Positions 44,299 through 54,489 of a DNA stretch of 64,000 nt are shown here, piece after piece; position 1 is the first letter of the stretch, and every line of letters begins with the position of its first letter. The stretch lies in the NCBI GenBank assembly GCA_000507305.1, contig DF239407.1, positions 124,001 to 188,000 on the forward strand, given 5' to 3'. Below the pieces are notes generated by a model. It was not told where the DNA came from, made no database searches, and was given only the letters and a program-made list of their open reading frames with translations. The position numbers and the translations under genes are program-made. The stretch is from Breviolum minutum Mf 1.05b.01 (lineage: Eukaryota > Sar > Dinophyceae > Suessiales > Symbiodiniaceae).

Positions 44299-44602
44299 TC
44301 AGCAATCAAACGCCCCTAGAAAAAACTCTGATGCTTGGGAGGCTTCACGAATTATAAGGCTTCCAGGCTTGGGGCCCTTCACGATAAGCTTTCAGGGGCG
44401 AATTGTTTCTCAAACTTTGGGAGGGTAGACTACCAACTTCAAGTGGTAAAGGCTGGATGTTTGAAGCATCAACAGTAGCGGAACCCGCGTGGAAGGTCCC
44501 ACGCGAAAAAACCACTTTGCATCCACTCGTCACCCATAGTACCAAGGCACGACATGCTTCGATGCGTGCTTCTAAGTCTAACTCTGCCACTCTTCGTGAC
44601 AT
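44299..44602 (-). CDS. Two-exon gene model; intron built from TIR fragments (72 aa)
   Basis: Minus strand. ATG at 44,600-44,602. Exon 1 (44,474-44,602) encodes SRRVAELDLEARIEACRALV and VVFSRGTFHAGSAT. It ends ACT/GTTGATG, exactly the family B end. The 85-nt intron continues into an inverted-repeat fragment of family D type and ends CGCCCCTGAAAG. Exon 2 (44,299-44,388) continues in phase 0 with LIVKGPKPGSLIIREASQAS and EFFLGAFDC, then TGA. Total 73 codons. It starts 148 nt after the stop of the upstream minus-strand gene. No domain was recognised. An earlier donor after LVLW is possible. Confidence 0.5.
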
Positions 44603-44749
44603 TTCCTAACAAATGTGTGAGTCGTATGAGGCTTCAGGTTGGATTAAACTTGTGGAAGTTTTCATTTAAAACTAAAAATTAAATGAATGATTGTATGGAA
44701 ACATCCAAGGAATATCATGAATAACCATCACATTTTTACTATCCTTTAT

Positions 44750-45702
44750 TTATATACATTTATAAGCTACACAAACGTCAAACAGGCTGCCGGCAGTTGC
44801 CGAATCCACAAAGTTGGGGAGCCATGTTTGGTGATGGATGGGCTGGAAACATCTGACACGTGTCACACGACGTCCATCTTACATTAGGACATACTTGGAG
44901 GATCGGGCCCCATGACGGACGGATACGTGGTTAATAACCATGGTGATGGTAAGTCCGCAAGACCTGGGGTTGCCCATCATTTCTGGTAAGGACCGCATCA
45001 TCTCGAATGCAAACCACGCGGTTCGCCGAGACATTCAAATTGGTAGGCCTTCAAGTACTATATGTCTGACCGCAAGATAATACATGATAAAACATATCTA
45101 TTACATTTACGCATAGGTCATGCCATTCCAAGAAATCTCCAACAGGACCCCCTGAACGGACCCCTAAACCTGAGTATCTAATAGCCCTAGCAACTTCCTT
45201 AGGGGTTCGTTGGTAAGGTCCCATTCAATGTTTGATGGAGCCATATTACCAAAGTGTTTTTTATCAAACAGAACTTCCATATTGAATTTGTGTCCTTCAC
45301 AAAGGTCCGAGTTGATGGTTGGCAGTGTCCAAATTAAATGCATTTCTTCACCATTTGTTCCCCACGACGGTACTTGCGGTGGAAATCAAGATGTAAACAT
45401 CCACAAACAAAGGAGGTCACCAGCTTCTTTCCCGTCCAAGAACAACAACATGGATCCGATTTTCGATGACTATCCATAGGGAAAGGGAACATTTTCAACA
45501 CACATCCACACATTCCAAAAAAAACATCGGCACCATCATCAAAATCACTTCACCCAAAAAGACCACTTGTTTCTCCAGTTTCAAACAAAAGCGACTGTGG
45601 GAACTTCCAAATGAAACAAAACAATACCTAGTACGGCATGTAATGGCTATACAGAAATCTCCAAGACAGATCTTCATCCCATATCCTTCCAACTTTCTTC
45701 AT
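44750..45702 (-). CDS. Six-exon gene model, unknown protein (175 aa)
   Basis: Minus strand. Exons at 45,635-45,702, 45,549-45,594, 45,421-45,469, 45,170-45,372, 45,015-45,048 and 44,750-44,877 join to 528 nt in one frame, ATG to TAA. All introns are GT-AG, of 40, 79, 48, 121 and 137 nt. Peptide samples: GRIWDEDLSWRFLYSHYM, SSKIGSMLLFLDGKEA, GEEMHLIWTLPTINSDLCEG, KFNMEVLFDKKHFGNMAPSN and DLTNEPLRKLLGLLDTQ. The fifth intron contains a family E remnant. Its CCTCCAAG end offers an alternative acceptor giving a cysteine-rich tail (TSCDTCQMFPAHP, CGFGNCRQPV) instead of RCFQPIHHQTWLPNFVDSAT. AAATAAAG follows the stop and could serve as polyadenylation signal. No domain was recognised. Exons 4 and 3 are the best supported, the ends of exon 2 less so. 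Confidence 0.55.
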
Positions 45703-45860
45703 TCTAAGGGGCCCATCCCCCCTCCAATGCTTCTCCCCTCAAAGAATCTGACCCTATTAAGGGGTTATTAACAACCATTATCCCTTAATAATCCCTATTA
45801 ATAAGGCCTTTTTAAGGCTTTGGTGGGGTGGCATTCAGCGGTACCTGGGGTACCCTTACC

Positions 45861-45979
45861 GTTAGTGGAAGAAATCCTGTAAAACCACCCACCTGGGATT
45901 CATAAAACCCTGTAATAAAATGAGATAAACTTCCCATATCAACTGGTTTTTTGTTCCGGAATCTCTGAAGCATCAACAG
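45861..45979 (+). mobile_element. Family B element, probable intron
   Basis: Begins GTTAGTGGAAGAAATCCTGT (a diverged family B end) and ends GAAGCATCAACAG, with the AACCCTGTAATAAAATGAGA core. GT and AG at its ends abut coding-like flanks on the plus strand. Confidence 0.6.
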
Positions 45980-46506
45980 GAGCTTCCCATCAAATCAATC
46001 CAAGATACTGCTGATTGAATCATCCCTCCCTGCCGCACACATTCCACTAGCAAGGCAAAGGCGTCCTTACTGGCCTCAACTCGGGGGCTATTTCCGGGTA
46101 GACATCAAACGTCAATCAAACAATCATGGCTAGTCAACCTACCCCCCCCCCTAACGTACCCCCCCAGAAATAAGGCCTTATTAAGGTCGTATTAACCGTT
46201 GGTTTCCCTTAATAAGGCCTTATTAAACCATTATTTCTGGGGGGGGTACGTTAGGGAGGGATAGGTTGACTAGCCATCAAACAAAGGGGTCACTACTTGG
46301 AGGATCATCCCTGGTATCGTAAGTGGTGAACGGATCTAACCCCTATTTGTAAGCCATTTAGGCATTTAGGCCATTTGGAAGGGGAATGAATAACCCCATT
46401 TAAAGGGACTCACGATCAGCATGGTTACTAACCACTTAATTACTAGTCCTGGGATGATCCTCCAAGTTATATTACCCCATGGCCTCCATGGGACGACTGG
46501 GTATAA
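45980..46506 (+). CDS. Gene fragment with consecutive TIR-element introns
   Basis: Plus strand. Exon 45,980-46,132 follows the CATCAACAG end of a family B element and is open for 50 codons: SKILLIESSLPAAHIPLARQ and PYWPQLGGYFRVDIKRQSNN. A family C element (46,133-46,273, GTCAACC to TTGACTAG) is then the intron. Exon 46,274-46,318 continues in phase (HQTKGSLLGGSSLV). A family E element supplies the next donor GTAAGTGG and acceptor CCTCCAAG (46,319-46,466). The last exon gives YITPWPPWDDWV and TAA. Three consecutive introns from three element families would be needed. The first exon is convincing, the two short ones less so. No domain was recognised. Confidence 0.5.
46126..46280 (+). mobile_element. 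Family C TIR element, probable intron
   Basis: ATGGCTAGTCAACCTACCCC and its inverse GGTTGACTAGCCAT form a perfect terminal repeat. The core is AATAAGGCCTTATTAAGG with the inverted partner after GTTGGTTTCCC. Confidence 0.85.
46292..46467 (+). mobile_element. Family E TIR element, probable intron
   Basis: CTTGGAGGATCATCCCTGG to CTGGGATGATCCTCCAAG, with GTAAGTGG just inside the left end. Confidence 0.75.
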
Positions 46507-46590
46507 TTTACCTACATGAAATGGTGTTTTCTTTACTGCTAAATGTATATAGGTAAATATATACAAGTCGTCCCATGGAAGCTATATGGG
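46485..46590. mobile_element. Family J TIR hairpin
   Basis: CATGGGACGACTGGGTATAA and inverse GTCGTCCCATGG arms. Confidence 0.65.
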
Positions 46591-47066
46591 TTAACTTAAC
46601 CCAAACAAATGCAAGTGTCAATTTATGGGATATTTCTGAAAATGACCCATACATTTGCATTGAGTTTCATCCCTCCAAAATGGCTTACTTGCTGTTTTTG
46701 CGAATTTTGTTCACATTCCAAGCGACAGGGCCCTCAAGGATATAACGCCCCAAGGTATCCTGCTCTCCACGACGTAGATTATCAGCATCGGGCCTTGGCC
46801 ATGAAGCATTATAACCAGGCATTTCAGGTACATAATAGGGAGGTACTCACCTATATGAGCTGTATGTAAGGCTTATGTAAGGGAAAACCCATCCCCAAAA
46901 TGGCCGAAAATAAGGTTCAGTACCTCCATTTTAGGTACCTGAAACTCCTGGTGACAGTATGGCTGTGTCAACCTTTTTAACTCCCGTATGGTATCCAGAC
47001 TCTTTAGAAATAAGGCCCTACAACTACTATATAAGGGATTGTTCAATCATTAATTGGGTTTCCCTG

Positions 47067-47173
47067 CCTCTGGTAAACTAATCTGGCTAGCGCGAAAATC
47101 GCAATTCATAGTAGGAAATGCATCTTCAAATGCTTCATTTTGCAGCCATGTTATGTTAGTTTACCAGAGCGTA
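47067..47173. mobile_element. Family D-like TIR hairpin
   Basis: CTCTGGTAAACTAATCTGGC to GTTAGTTTACCAGAG. Confidence 0.65.
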
Positions 47174-47654
47174 TCCCTTCGGGAAAAAAAAAACATAGAA
47201 AATTGGTGCAAACCCCAAGTCGTGACAAATTCCTTGATGGACGACTGTGGGGATAGGCAAACCAAAAAAAACACCAATCAATTGAGATCACCACCTAAGG
47301 AAATATCTTGAAGATCTTGAGGGTATGTATATCTCTGTATTCAAACACATATATATATATATATATGTGTAAGTAGATAGGTAGAATATATAGATCTATA
47401 TAAACAGTCCCCTTCAACATGGCACCAACCAAAATGGACCATCTTTGAAAGCTTCAGAGCTTTCAAACACATGTGCATCTAACATGTAACATGTGTCACA
47501 TCAGAATGGGCAAAATACCGCAACTGCAAAACCTGAATCTTTCGGGCATTTTGAGGGACATTTTCCTGACAATCACCACCCTTTGAGGTGACTATACTCG
47601 ACGGAAAAGGTCGTGATTGAAATTTGAGAAAAGATGGATCACCTTCTTCATAAT

Positions 47655-47735
47655 CTGGTTGGTGGTTTCAACCCCTTTGAAAAATATTAGTCAAAATGGG
47701 AATCTTCCCCAAATAAGGGTGAACATAAAAAATAG
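47655..47735. mobile_element. Family A element, right end missing
   Basis: CTGGTTGGTGGTTTCAACCC left end and core. The right inverted repeat is lost. Confidence 0.7.
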
Positions 47736-48058
47736 GTAAGAATGATATCCTCCCATTCTCTCCCCGGAAACAAAACACAAAACACACACAACAAATTCCA
47801 ACTCAGCCACGGTGGTTCCACCATAGCCAGCAAAATAGGAGAAACTTCTTCCGTCAAGACTTTTTTGGCCACTTGCTCACACAAACCTGCCCAAAATGGC
47901 AGTTCGGACCGTTAATTGGGCTCCATTTACCCGGAAGAACAAGTGATTTTTGCCCCAAAAAAAACGTGCCATGGAAGAAAAATGCATACTGCAAATCCTG
48001 TTGGGTTTTTGTTGTGCCACAAGGTCTCCAATCAACAAAAGGTGTGCTTTTTTTTCAA
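47735..48058 (-). CDS. Two-exon gene fragment, unknown protein
   Basis: Minus strand. Exon 47,990-48,058 reads EKKAHLLLIGDLVAQQKPNR to a GTATGC donor. A 103-nt intron ends TTTTGGGCAG. Exon from 47,886 downward continues in phase: CEQVAKKVLTEEVSPILLAM and VEPPWLSWNLL, then a hydrophobic stretch running toward the truncated family A element. The first frame also stays open past its donor (ARFFWGKNHLFFRVNGAQLT), so intron retention or a different donor is possible. No family was recognised. Confidence 0.5.
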
Positions 48059-48467
48059 CTCACATAGTACCAGCCCAAAGAACTTCATTTTCTTTCCAAA
48101 CCTTCGCTAGTTGGTGGGAGGTTTGAAGGTGCAAGTTTTTGAAGACACTTTTTCTGGCTACACCCCCAAGGTTTAATATGGAACCTGAAAATTGATGGTT
48201 TTTCAAAAAGAAATCTCCTTTTCCATGGGGTTGATGTTCAGGTGAACCATGTGAAAAAACTGCAGCTTCCGTGTATTACGGTGTATTTCTTTTGACTGCT
48301 GTCCATACTTGATGTTCAATTGAGTTCCTTTCCTTCCTTTTCGAGAGGCTGTCATCTCCTAAGATGTCCGTGAGTTTCCTTGGCTCATTTCTTTCCGTTG
48401 ATTTCCTTTCATGTCATTTGCTTGCATTCCCCAAGTCCTGAAAACAGCAAGTTGTGTTCTTATTCAA

Positions 48468-48517
48468 CCTTGAATTGGACACTGACCTTGAATTGGACAC
48501 TGACCTTGAATTGGACA
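48468..48517. repeat. 18-base tandem repeat, about 2.8 copies
   Basis: Unit CCTTGAATTGGACACTGA repeated head to tail. Confidence 0.9.
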
Positions 48518-48559
48518 CATATTACAAATCAAACCTCAAATCAAGGGGTGGGGGGTTAG

Positions 48560-48728
48560 CTCACTTGATCCCCATAGCTCTGCAGTTTTTGTGAAGCTAC
48601 ATGAAAGTGGAATGCAATGCGTTTCGCAAGTACTGCAGTCGCAACAAAGGGAACAACAAAAATCCGAAAGGCAAGGGAAGGCAGGCCTTACTGAACAAGA
48701 CAGAAGAGCCTTTTTAAATGGCTGGTGA
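48560..48728 (+). CDS. Candidate terminal exon, unknown (56 codons)
   Basis: After GGTTAG a plus frame reads SAVFVKLHESGMQCVSQVLQ, QSEQ-rich SQQREQQKSERQGKAG and LTEQDRRAFLNGW, ending TGA at 48,726-48,728. The charged helical tail looks like genuine protein. A long minus frame (48,536-49,159) overlaps but has poor composition. Confidence 0.45.
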
Positions 48729-49016
48729 TGAACATCATACAACATATTGCTGCCATGACAGCAAGGCCATGTTGCAATGCACATGAACAAAACTCGGCAA
48801 TACAACACACTAACAGTTACGAAACCTGGATTTGCTTGTTCGATGCTTGGAAAAAAAGTGACAACATATTTTCCCAAATGCTGTTTTTTCTGGTGATCTA
48901 CCATGTTAGAATGTAAAAAACACAAACAGAATATACAAATCCACGGAAAAAACGTGTCGATTCGTGAGTCCACTTTTTGCAACATATGACATACCACACC
49001 TACCATACCTACCCAC

Positions 49017-49214
49017 CTTTCGACCCAACCAATCAAAAACCAATGGGCTGTCGACTTCGAAAAAAAAAACATCCCCGTCTTTAGGCGTACCCTGACCACG
49101 CACTGTGAAGGTAACAAATTCTTCTTGTCGCTCCTTTGGCGAAGCCTTTGGTGACGCAAGGACCTCGGGAGGTCCGTGCAGGGAGGTAACTGGCCGGGGG
49201 GAGGTTGTGGTACC
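49017..49214 (-). CDS. Internal exon, unknown protein (66 codons)
   Basis: Minus strand. Acceptor AACTAG at 49,215-49,216, then 66 open codons in phase 0 to an AAAG/GTGGGT donor. It reads TSLHGPPEVLASPKASPKER, QEEFVTFTVRGQGTPKDGDV and FFFEVDSPLVFDWLGRK. It moves from a proline/lysine linker to a beta-strand-like segment. A family H-like hairpin lies upstream (about 49,310-49,420). No domain was recognised. Confidence 0.5.
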
Positions 49215-50754
49215 CTAGTTGCTTAAACACCCCTGTTGGAGCGCTTTAAAGGGGGATTGGGACCCAATAAATACCCCAGGTGATTTAAGGTGTATTAACG
49301 GGGTTGATTATTAAGGGGCCCTAGAATCACCCAATTGGCGGTATGTACCACTTATATACCACTTATAGTCCTTGCCAATTGGGTGATTATATGCTAACGA
49401 TCCCAACCTATTTTTCAGGGAACCAGGTTTCACTCCATTTTTCCCAAGGGTTTTGTCCCAGCATTTTCCCTACGATTCCTTGGCGTTGCACACATGAGGC
49501 TTTTGAAGTTGGCCATATCCTTGCAGGATCCTAGGATCCTGGCTCATGAGAAAAGCTCAGGGCTTCAGCGCTATACACCCCCGAAGTTTAACATAGCCCC
49601 TGAAAAATGATGGTTGGAAGACGACTTTCCTTTTGGGACGGGATGGTATATATTTTCAGGGGCGAACTGCTAAACTTCCAGGGGTAGTATAACTCGACTT
49701 TTTGCAAGAGAGCCAGGGACCATGGGGTCTCACCAAAAAAACAACAACAACTGCAAAACGACGACTTGGTGAAGACCTCCGACCTCCTCTCTCGCGCAAA
49801 GCTGTTGAAAGGAAGCCTTCTGATTTGATAGGAACAGAGATCTTCCCAAATTGAAAAGGTGCAACTAATTAGCTTCAGCCTAAGTTTTCAAATTCCACCA
49901 CTTAGGGAAGGGAGAGGTCGCTCCCTGTCCAATTCATCTTGCGTTGGCCTATTACCAAGGAATATCTTTTAAGACTTTTTAAGGGCCTCTACATCCTCAA
50001 ATTTTGGGCCCCTACCCTCCCTAAAACTAACAGTTCGCCCTTGAAAATGGGGCTCTCCCAAAAGGAAAGGATCGTCTCCCAAGATATTTTTTAAGGCGCG
50101 AACTGTTAGTTTCAGGGAGGGTACATCCTCAAATTTTGGTAGATTCTTCCCATGTTTCATACAGATTCGTTTTTCTGTAACGCCGCGGAAACACAAAAAA
50201 ACTCCACTCCATTGAAAACTCGAAGCCGCAAAACTCAACTCCCCATCCGCCAACAGATTTGCTTCAAATGCTTCTGTTGGTGGTTTAATTCCGATTTACC
50301 ATGGTAGAATCCGTCCAAAAAAACACACAAATCCAAGAAGTTATTGCAGTTTCCACTGGACGAGTTACTCATCATAGAGTTGGTAAAGGTCGGGTGTCAT
50401 CCCATCTGCCAAAAAAGAATCCCCAAAACCCCTCAAGTCAGTGTCTATCTTTAAGAACCTACACCCCTGAAGTTTAACATAATAGAACCTGAAAATAAAA
50501 AAACCTCCAATGGGTGGTGTTTAATTAAACCCTAAGGGATAGTTTCCAAACCCGGGGGATCTCCTTTAAAAAAAGGTGGCCATCTTCAGGTTCCATGCGC
50601 TTACGTTTTGGACCCCCGGGTGGGACCCAACCACCCTTCAATCACCAAGGTGCAGCTCGAGTCGACGGTACTGGGACCGACTCCCGCAAGGGAACGCTGG
50701 ACCACAGGGACATGGTTGGCGCCCGACGCCGGAAAAAACAGGGAATAAACTGAT

Positions 50755-50862
50755 ATGGGTGTTTCCGAAAATTATGGGTACCCCCAAATCATCCATTTTA
50801 ATGAATTTTCCATTATAAACCATCAATTTTGGGCTACCCCTATTTTTAGAAACACCCATATG
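50755..50862. mobile_element. Family I TIR hairpin
   Basis: ATGGGTGTTTCCGAAAATTA to TTTTTAGAAACACCCAT, near-perfect arms. Confidence 0.8.
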
Positions 50863-50984
50863 CATCCATATGCTGGTTGTTGGATTACTGAGTACATGGA
50901 CTTTTTCGGATTAGAATGGATTAGTCCAAGGCTTCAAGAGTGAAAAGACCGCGATTTGTGCTGGAATATTTGCTGATGGGCTTA

Positions 50985-51100
50985 CTGGTGATGGTTCATA
51001 AATCCGGCGATCACCAGTTGGTATGGTGAATATCTAAATATCTCATGATTTACAATGTTTTATACATGCCAGGTGGTGCAAGCTTTCCTTCCATCAACAG
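50985..51100. mobile_element. Family B TIR element
   Basis: CTGGTGATGGTTCATAAATC to CTTTCCTTCCATCAACAG. Confidence 0.7.
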
Positions 51101-51129
51101 TATGAATCATCATTTTGTTGCTTCATGTT

Positions 51130-52220
51130 AAAGTGGAACTTTTCGAAACATGAATCTTATTGCATTGTTGCATGATAATGTTGAAAAAATGCACTTACAT
51201 CTTGTCTTCCTGTGGTGTTTGAGACGGAACGGATCAGTCCTGTTATCCTGAAATCCTCCCCCAAGGTCATATTATCTCAGTCTCACTTCCTCCAATTCCT
51301 CTAAGTATTAGCCTCCTGGCTTGCAGATTGAATCTTAAAAGAGTCGAGTTCGGATTCAAGAGAAATCCAGGCATGACATGATCAGAGGTCACTATATAGT
51401 ATCAACCCAAACAATGCACTAATAAGGGCAAATCCTTCAAAATTAACATAGATTTGCATCATGATTGATCCCCCCTTTTGTTTCTTTTACTGACCCCTGA
51501 TGATATCCTAATGATTCGCAAACAATTTGGGTTATCATATCATAGCTCAAATCGTTGATACCTGAATGAAAATTTGAGACCAAATTCATGGTCCTTTGAA
51601 TTCATGGCAACCATGGCAAAAAAACAACAGGCATAGCATACCAATGCAAGACCCATGCCATATGCAACCCCCAAAAGTTCAAGTTTCAAAGGTGAGCCAA
51701 TGGTGGAATGAGAATCCATTCATTGAATAGCTAGATTGAACGACATGTGAAATCTATGTTTGCGCGTAAATGTAGGTCAATCTTACCATATGTGTATATA
51801 TATATATATATATGGATGGCATGGGATGGAGACTGACCGTTCATCGGAATGTCAAGCAGCATTATTACCGAACCAAGAACATGCATACAGGGAACACAGC
51901 TCTTAGCGTAAGACCTACCAAAAAGAACCATATCACAATGATTCGAATTGACAAAACAACTGCTGAATATGTTCAAATGTAAAACCAATTAAATCCATAT
52001 ATGGTAATTATATGGTATACATGCTATATTGAGAGAAAATTACCCGTAGAAACAAACCAAATGTAGGTAAATCTACCCGGTATCACCACAACAGGTTCAA
52101 GTATAGTGTTTGCTACAAATTCCCGGATCCCAATACAAAAAACACATGAAAATGCATCTTTATTCAATACACATACCTAAATAAAAAAATCCCCTCCAAT
52201 CAAATTCCTTCATCTCATAA
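51130..52220. other. No gene supported
   Basis: AT-rich, with a fragment of the old dispersed repeat (CACTATATAGTATCAACCCA near 51,390), a TA microsatellite (51,795-51,812) and family J-like arms (52,000-52,090). I see no convincing exon. Confidence 0.4.
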
Positions 52221-52227
52221 TCCCTTG

Positions 52228-52323
52228 TCAACCTAACCCCCTAACATAACCCTTTCTCAAAAAACAAGGGTTCAATAGCTGGGCTTTAAGGGAACCTTTG
52301 GGGGGGAGGGTGTAGGTTGACAG
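52228..52323. mobile_element. Family C element, short
   Basis: GTCAACCTAACCCCCTAACA left end and GTGTAGGTTGACAG right end, so GT and AG lie at its ends. A strong plus-strand exon begins directly after it, but no matching upstream exon in phase was found. Confidence 0.6.
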
Positions 52324-52530
52324 GTTGACACCATTCCCTCCCCTCAAGCCCTCGCCTCTGAGACTATGAAGTCGAACCTTAGACAAACTCTCGGCGAAGT
52401 CATGGAAGCCATGGCCATGGAACATGAGAAATCCGATACAAATAAAGGTGATTCCAGGGACCCTGGGAAGATACCCCAAACTTCCCCAAAACCCCACAAA
52501 GAAAGGAAATCCTGCATAAACTGTTGGTGA
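52324..52530 (+). CDS. Terminal exon, unknown protein (68 aa)
   Basis: Plus frame of 69 codons to TGA at 52,528-52,530. An amphipathic helix-like segment (LASETMKSNLRQTLGEVMEA, MAMEHEKSDTNK) is followed by a basic proline-rich tail (GKIPQTSPKPHKERKSCINC). It has very good coding composition. A GTGATT site after the DTNK residues could end the exon earlier. The minus strand also has an open frame but of poorer composition. The acceptor would be the TTGACAG end of the family C element. Confidence 0.55.
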   Translation, partial: VDTIPSPQALASETMKSNLRQTLGEVMEAMAMEHEKSDTNKGDSRDPGKIPQTSPKPHKERKSCINCW

Positions 52531-52574
52531 AACATTCGGGGTATCTTCCAGGGGTATGTGGGTGGGATCTTAGA

Positions 52575-52716
52575 AAGGTTGGCCCCGTCAGCAGTCATAA
52601 GTAGGGGGCCCATAGCTTCACTTTTTTGGGGTTATAACCCCAGTTACCCCATTTATTTCAGGCCATTTATTGGGGGGCACCATGTCACTCCATATTCATA
52701 CTGATCATAGGGGCCC
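52575..52716. mobile_element. Family G-like hairpin
   Basis: CATAAGTAGGGGGCCCATAG with inverse GATCATAGGGGCCCAGCTTG arms around GGGTTATAACCCC. Confidence 0.5.
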
Positions 52717-53065
52717 AGCTTGTGGTCTTTCGAAAAAATCACAACCGGTTTGGACCGATGACAGCGGCAAGGCTTTACAGTTGAAGCCCGATGGAGGTAA
52801 TGAAACCTAAGCAATTGGATTACGACCATCATTGTCTCTCTCTATAAGAGGCATATATTGGAAAATGAATAAATATAAAAATAAAGATACATGTGTATAT
52901 AATGTATATATATATATATACAAATATGGCTTTATGATCTTTATGGGTTTTATGTATATGTGCAGTTCAGTTTTAAAAGCCATAACTATAACCAACAAAA
53001 AACAAACCAGCATCATTCATTCAAACTCTCTGCTCCCTGTCGGGCGATTTTGGGTCAAGCGTCCA

Positions 53066-53184
53066 TGGCGGACATGCCCATGCCGGACACGATGATGTCA
53101 TCTGCGGAGGTGTGGTTCCTGAACATGGCTGAAACAACCGTGCCAGAAAGGCACCAAAACCACGATCATCATCATCATCATCAG

Positions 53185-53225
<41 letters not shown>

Positions 53226-53420
53226 GCAACAACAACAGCCAGTGGCAACTATTATTGCACCAAGTATATACTGTAGCGTCAGCAGCTCTGCTATGGAACT
53301 GAAATACGGTTGCTTTTGCCACTCTTCATTCAAGCTGGCCTGTAAAAACTCCCTCAATTTGAATCAAAGGGAAAATGGTGGTACCCTTTGGATGGGGGCC
53401 CTTAAGAATCAACCACATTA
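53066..53420 (+). CDS. Polyhistidine-containing open frame
   Basis: Plus frame with MADMPMPDTMMSSAEVWFLN, then a histidine tract (CAT repeats, about 18 His interrupted by one Gln), five Gln, then PVATIIAPSIYCSVSSSAME. Codons before the tract look ordinary, so the tract may be translated. A minus frame gives poly-Asp. The last codons run into a hairpin near 53,380-53,480. No family was recognised. Confidence 0.4.
53163..53226. repeat. (CAT)n microsatellite
   Basis: About 20 CAT triplets with two CAG interruptions. Confidence 0.95.
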
Positions 53421-54229
53421 ATACACCTTAATATAGTGCTTATTTATTGGGTATATCCTTTATTTATTGATTATTCAGGGGCCCCCACCACTTTCTCTAT
53501 GATGAAACATCTCAACATCTCAGACCTGATCGCCGTGACATTTTAGTACCTGGGATGTATAAAACCTTGTTAAATGGGATAAACTACTCATCAAGTGGTG
53601 GTGCAGGATTTCTGAACCATCAACAGTATGGCTGCAACAAAGACATAAAAATATACTACCTATATTTACGGACTTGCTGGATTTCACTGTTCCAGCTATA
53701 TGTGTTCACACGGAAAAAGAGTACAACAAATTTACTTCCAGAGCAACGTCACTTCATGACAAAATACAGGCTGATGGAACGTCTCCAGTTTCTATCGCTT
53801 AAAACGTAACAATGACCGTGAATAAACCTACATAATGTACGTACTGATATTGCAAGAAGCCTGAAAAAATGCTTGCCAAGTACATTTCCTTTCCACATGA
53901 ATGTGTTTCATCCCTTCCAACAAAAAGGGGTCTCTCCTCCAGCAATTTTCACGTCTAGCAGCACGCCTGAGCCATCCCATCAATTCAGCACGTTCCACCT
54001 GACAAATGACGAGTCAAGAAAACTCGGATGTGAAATCAATGACTAGAAAACAGTGGAAACAACCTTTAACATCTTATAACTTGTATCAGACTATACACTA
54101 TATCGCAAATTTTTGATTGGCTGGAAAACAAACATTGATTTTATGCGTCATAGTGGTTTAACAAACAAGAACCAAACTAATTCATCTCATCGTATCCAAT
54201 TCTCAAGACAAAAGCGCTTGTCAACTTTG

Positions 54230-54328
54230 CTGGTTGGTGGTTACAACCCCTTTGAAAAATATTAGCCAAAACGGGAATCTTCCCCAAATAGGGATGAACA
54301 TCAAAAATAATTTGAAACCACCACCCAG
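54230..54328. mobile_element. Family A TIR element
   Basis: CTGGTTGGTGGTTACAACCC and TTTGAAACCACCACCCAG. Confidence 0.75.
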
Positions 54329-54489
54329 TGATAATCCATCTTTAACTGGGTAGTCTGTCATCCCCCCAAAAAATATTTGAAACCACCAGCCAGTTTGAAT
54401 TTCAAACTAAAAAAAACGTCTTACGGAAGTTTCAGTCTCTGAATTGCCACTAATAGGCTTCACCCCACTTACAGTGGACGCCAATGGCG

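Noticed and set aside
48536..49159. Longest single frame in the window, 207 codons on the minus strand
   Set aside because: Rich in Cys, Phe and His with no coding bias. Better frames on both strands lie underneath it (48,560-48,728 plus, 49,017-49,214 minus).
52344..52613. 89-codon minus frame
   Set aside because: It is the antisense of a much stronger plus-strand exon (52,324-52,530).
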